From assembly GCA_937974465.1 (NCBI GenBank), contig CALJWY010000179.1:1-6143 (forward strand): DNA of 6,143 bases. The letters are read 5' to 3'. Below are positions 5,203-6,143 of this stretch, in pieces (positions within the stretch are counted from its first letter, which is position 1; every line of letters starts with the position of its first letter). Position numbers and translations under genes: made by a program. Source of the stretch: an uncultured Lysobacterales bacterium. GTDB lineage: Bacteria; Pseudomonadota; Gammaproteobacteria; Xanthomonadales; SZUA-36. The notes below the pieces were generated by a model that saw only the letters and a program-made list of their open reading frames with translations, was not told where the DNA came from and did not search any database.

Positions 5203-6143
5203 GCTTTTGCTCCCTGGGCAGCATTGGCTTGCGCCTTGGACACACGTATTTTGCGACGGTAGCGTTTATTGGTCGCAGCCAGTAGTCCACCCATAGTCAT
5301 CATTATGGAACCCAGCCAGATCCAACGGATAAACGGCTTGTGATAGATACGTACTGCCCATGCGCTGGAGTTCTGGTCCAGCGGTTCACCCAGCGAGACG
5401 TAAAGATCACGCAGGAAGCCGGGATCAAGAGCCGCTTCGGTCATGGTGTTACCACCCTGAGCATAACTGCGTTTCTGTGGATACAGACGCGTTATTTCCT
5501 GACCGTCTTTGGTGACAATAAATTCACCTTCTTCAGCGGTGTAATTGGGGCCTTTTACCCTTTGGGTGCCGTTGAACTCGAAAGAGTAACCGGCGGTTGA
5601 ATACTGATCGCCAGCGGTCATTCTCAGGTGTTTTTCAGTGCTGATGGCGCCCGTCAGGCTGACACCGATGATAAAGACACCCAAACCAAGGTGAGCAAGT
5701 GTCATGGCCAGTACGCTGGCGGGAAGGTTGGGACGGCCCTTGCGGGTCACTATCGTGCCGACATAGAAAAGGCTACCTGCAATGACCCAGGTTCCGCCGG
5801 CTATGCCGATCGCGGCCAGCCAGCCCATTGAAGGCTCAAGCAGCCAGGAACCGGCGCCAACTATCAGCGCAATCAATAGCGGCCACATCAGCTTGGGTAA
5901 CACCCGTTGCGCGCTGTCTTCCTGCCAACGGACATAGATTCCGATGGGAATGGCAATCACGATCGGTACCAACAGCCATGCGAACAGGAATCCGAAGTAG
6001 GGAGGGCCTACAGAAATCTTTCCGGCACCGAGTGCATCAATGAGTAACGGGTACAAGGTTCCTGTCAGGACCATCGCAGCCATGATGGTGAAAACCAGGT
6101 TATTGAGAAGCAGCAACGTTTCCCTTGAGAACCCGGCGAAGCC
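5199..6143 (-). CDS. ccmF: Haem lyase subunit CcmF, C-terminal part (5' end outside the window)
   Basis: The reading frame stays open to the right-hand edge, so this is the last 314 residues of a protein usually around 650 long; the TTG at 6116 is internal, since the preceding codons read GFAGFSRET, matching the FSRE-LLLLNN segment of CcmF. CcmF is a polytopic inner-membrane protein that accepts haem from holo-CcmE and joins it to apocytochrome c. Visible are the GTLYPLL and GKISVGPPYF signatures, about five membrane helices, a conserved His in TLAHLGLG (likely one of the CcmF haem-ligand histidines), then a periplasmic domain with GYSFEFNGTQ and ALDPGFLRDLYVSLGEP, and a last helix after YHKPFIRWIWLG with a basic cytoplasmic tail. 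The tryptophan-rich WWD haem-binding segment would lie outside the window. It overlaps ccmG by four bases. Confidence 0.96.
   Translation of the reverse strand, partial: GFAGFSRETLLLLNNLVFTIMAAMVLTGTLYPLLIDALGAGKISVGPPYFGFLFAWLLVPIVIAIPIGIYVRWQEDSAQRVLPKLMWPLLIALIVGAGSWLLEPSMGWLAAIGIAGGTWVIAGSLFYVGTIVTRKGRPNLPASVLAMTLAHLGLGVFIIGVSLTGAISTEKHLRMTAGDQYSTAGYSFEFNGTQRVKGPNYTAEEGEFIVTKDGQEITRLYPQKRSYAQGGNTMTEAALDPGFLRDLYVSLGEPLDQNSSAWAVRIYHKPFIRWIWLGSIMMTMGGLLAATNKRYRRKIRVSKAQANAAQGAKA
5210..5215 (-). promoter_or_regulatory. Ribosome binding site of ccmG inside ccmF
   Basis: AGGGAG is a near-perfect Shine-Dalgarno sequence seven bases before the ccmG ATG, embedded in the ccmF codons for the final Ala-Gln-Gly-Ala residues. 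It fixes the ccmG start at 5202 and the ATGA overlap. Confidence 0.8.

Noticed and set aside
5199..6116. A complete 305-residue protein starting at TTG 6116
   Set aside because: The frame continues to the window edge with codons matching the CcmF FSRE-LLLLNN segment, so this is a partial ccmF and the TTG is an internal leucine codon.

Overview
The window reads as an ordinary chromosomal segment of a gammaproteobacterium. The pointers are a separate ccmF-ccmG-ccmH-ccmI order for System I cytochrome c maturation, a class II tRNA-Leu with encoded CCA, short ATGA-type overlaps, and a MetX close to the serine O-succinyltransferase branch known best from Xanthomonadales. The order or genus cannot be fixed from this sequence. 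I see no mobile element, CRISPR array, rRNA, attachment site or pseudogene. Coding density is high and no gap exceeds 100 bases.

Layout from left to right. A tRNA-Leu(CAA) lies on the minus strand at 3-89, preceded (on its own strand) by a 96-base spacer with hairpins and a possible stable-RNA promoter. Then comes metX (186-1298, minus), an alpha/beta-hydrolase acyltransferase of sulfur amino acid synthesis. A 54-base divergent intergenic region separates it from the only plus-strand gene (1353-2102), a TrmB-like methyltransferase in which two acidic residues of the TrmB active site are both Asn. That gene converges, with a 23-base gap, on a minus-strand run that fills the rest of the window: a partial ccmF (5199-6143), ccmG (4666-5202), ccmH (4229-4666), ccmI (3087-4190), then a secreted metallo-beta-lactamase-fold hydrolase (2126-3055).

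The ccm genes work together at the periplasmic face of the inner membrane. CcmG and CcmH handle thiol reduction of apocytochrome c, CcmI holds the apocytochrome C-terminus, and CcmF takes part in haem ligation. ccmF/ccmG overlap by 4 bases and ccmG/ccmH by 1, so they are almost certainly one transcript. ccmI follows after 38 bases and the metallohydrolase after 31 more, so the hydrolase is probably cotranscribed although it is not a known Ccm component.

No entirely new system is evident. The points most worth a second look are the Asn-substituted TrmB paralogue, the SST-like MetX (possible cysteine synthesis through O-succinylserine), a CcmI that lacks the usual cytoplasmic loop between its two membrane helices, and the periplasmic MBL hydrolase at the end of the ccm operon.
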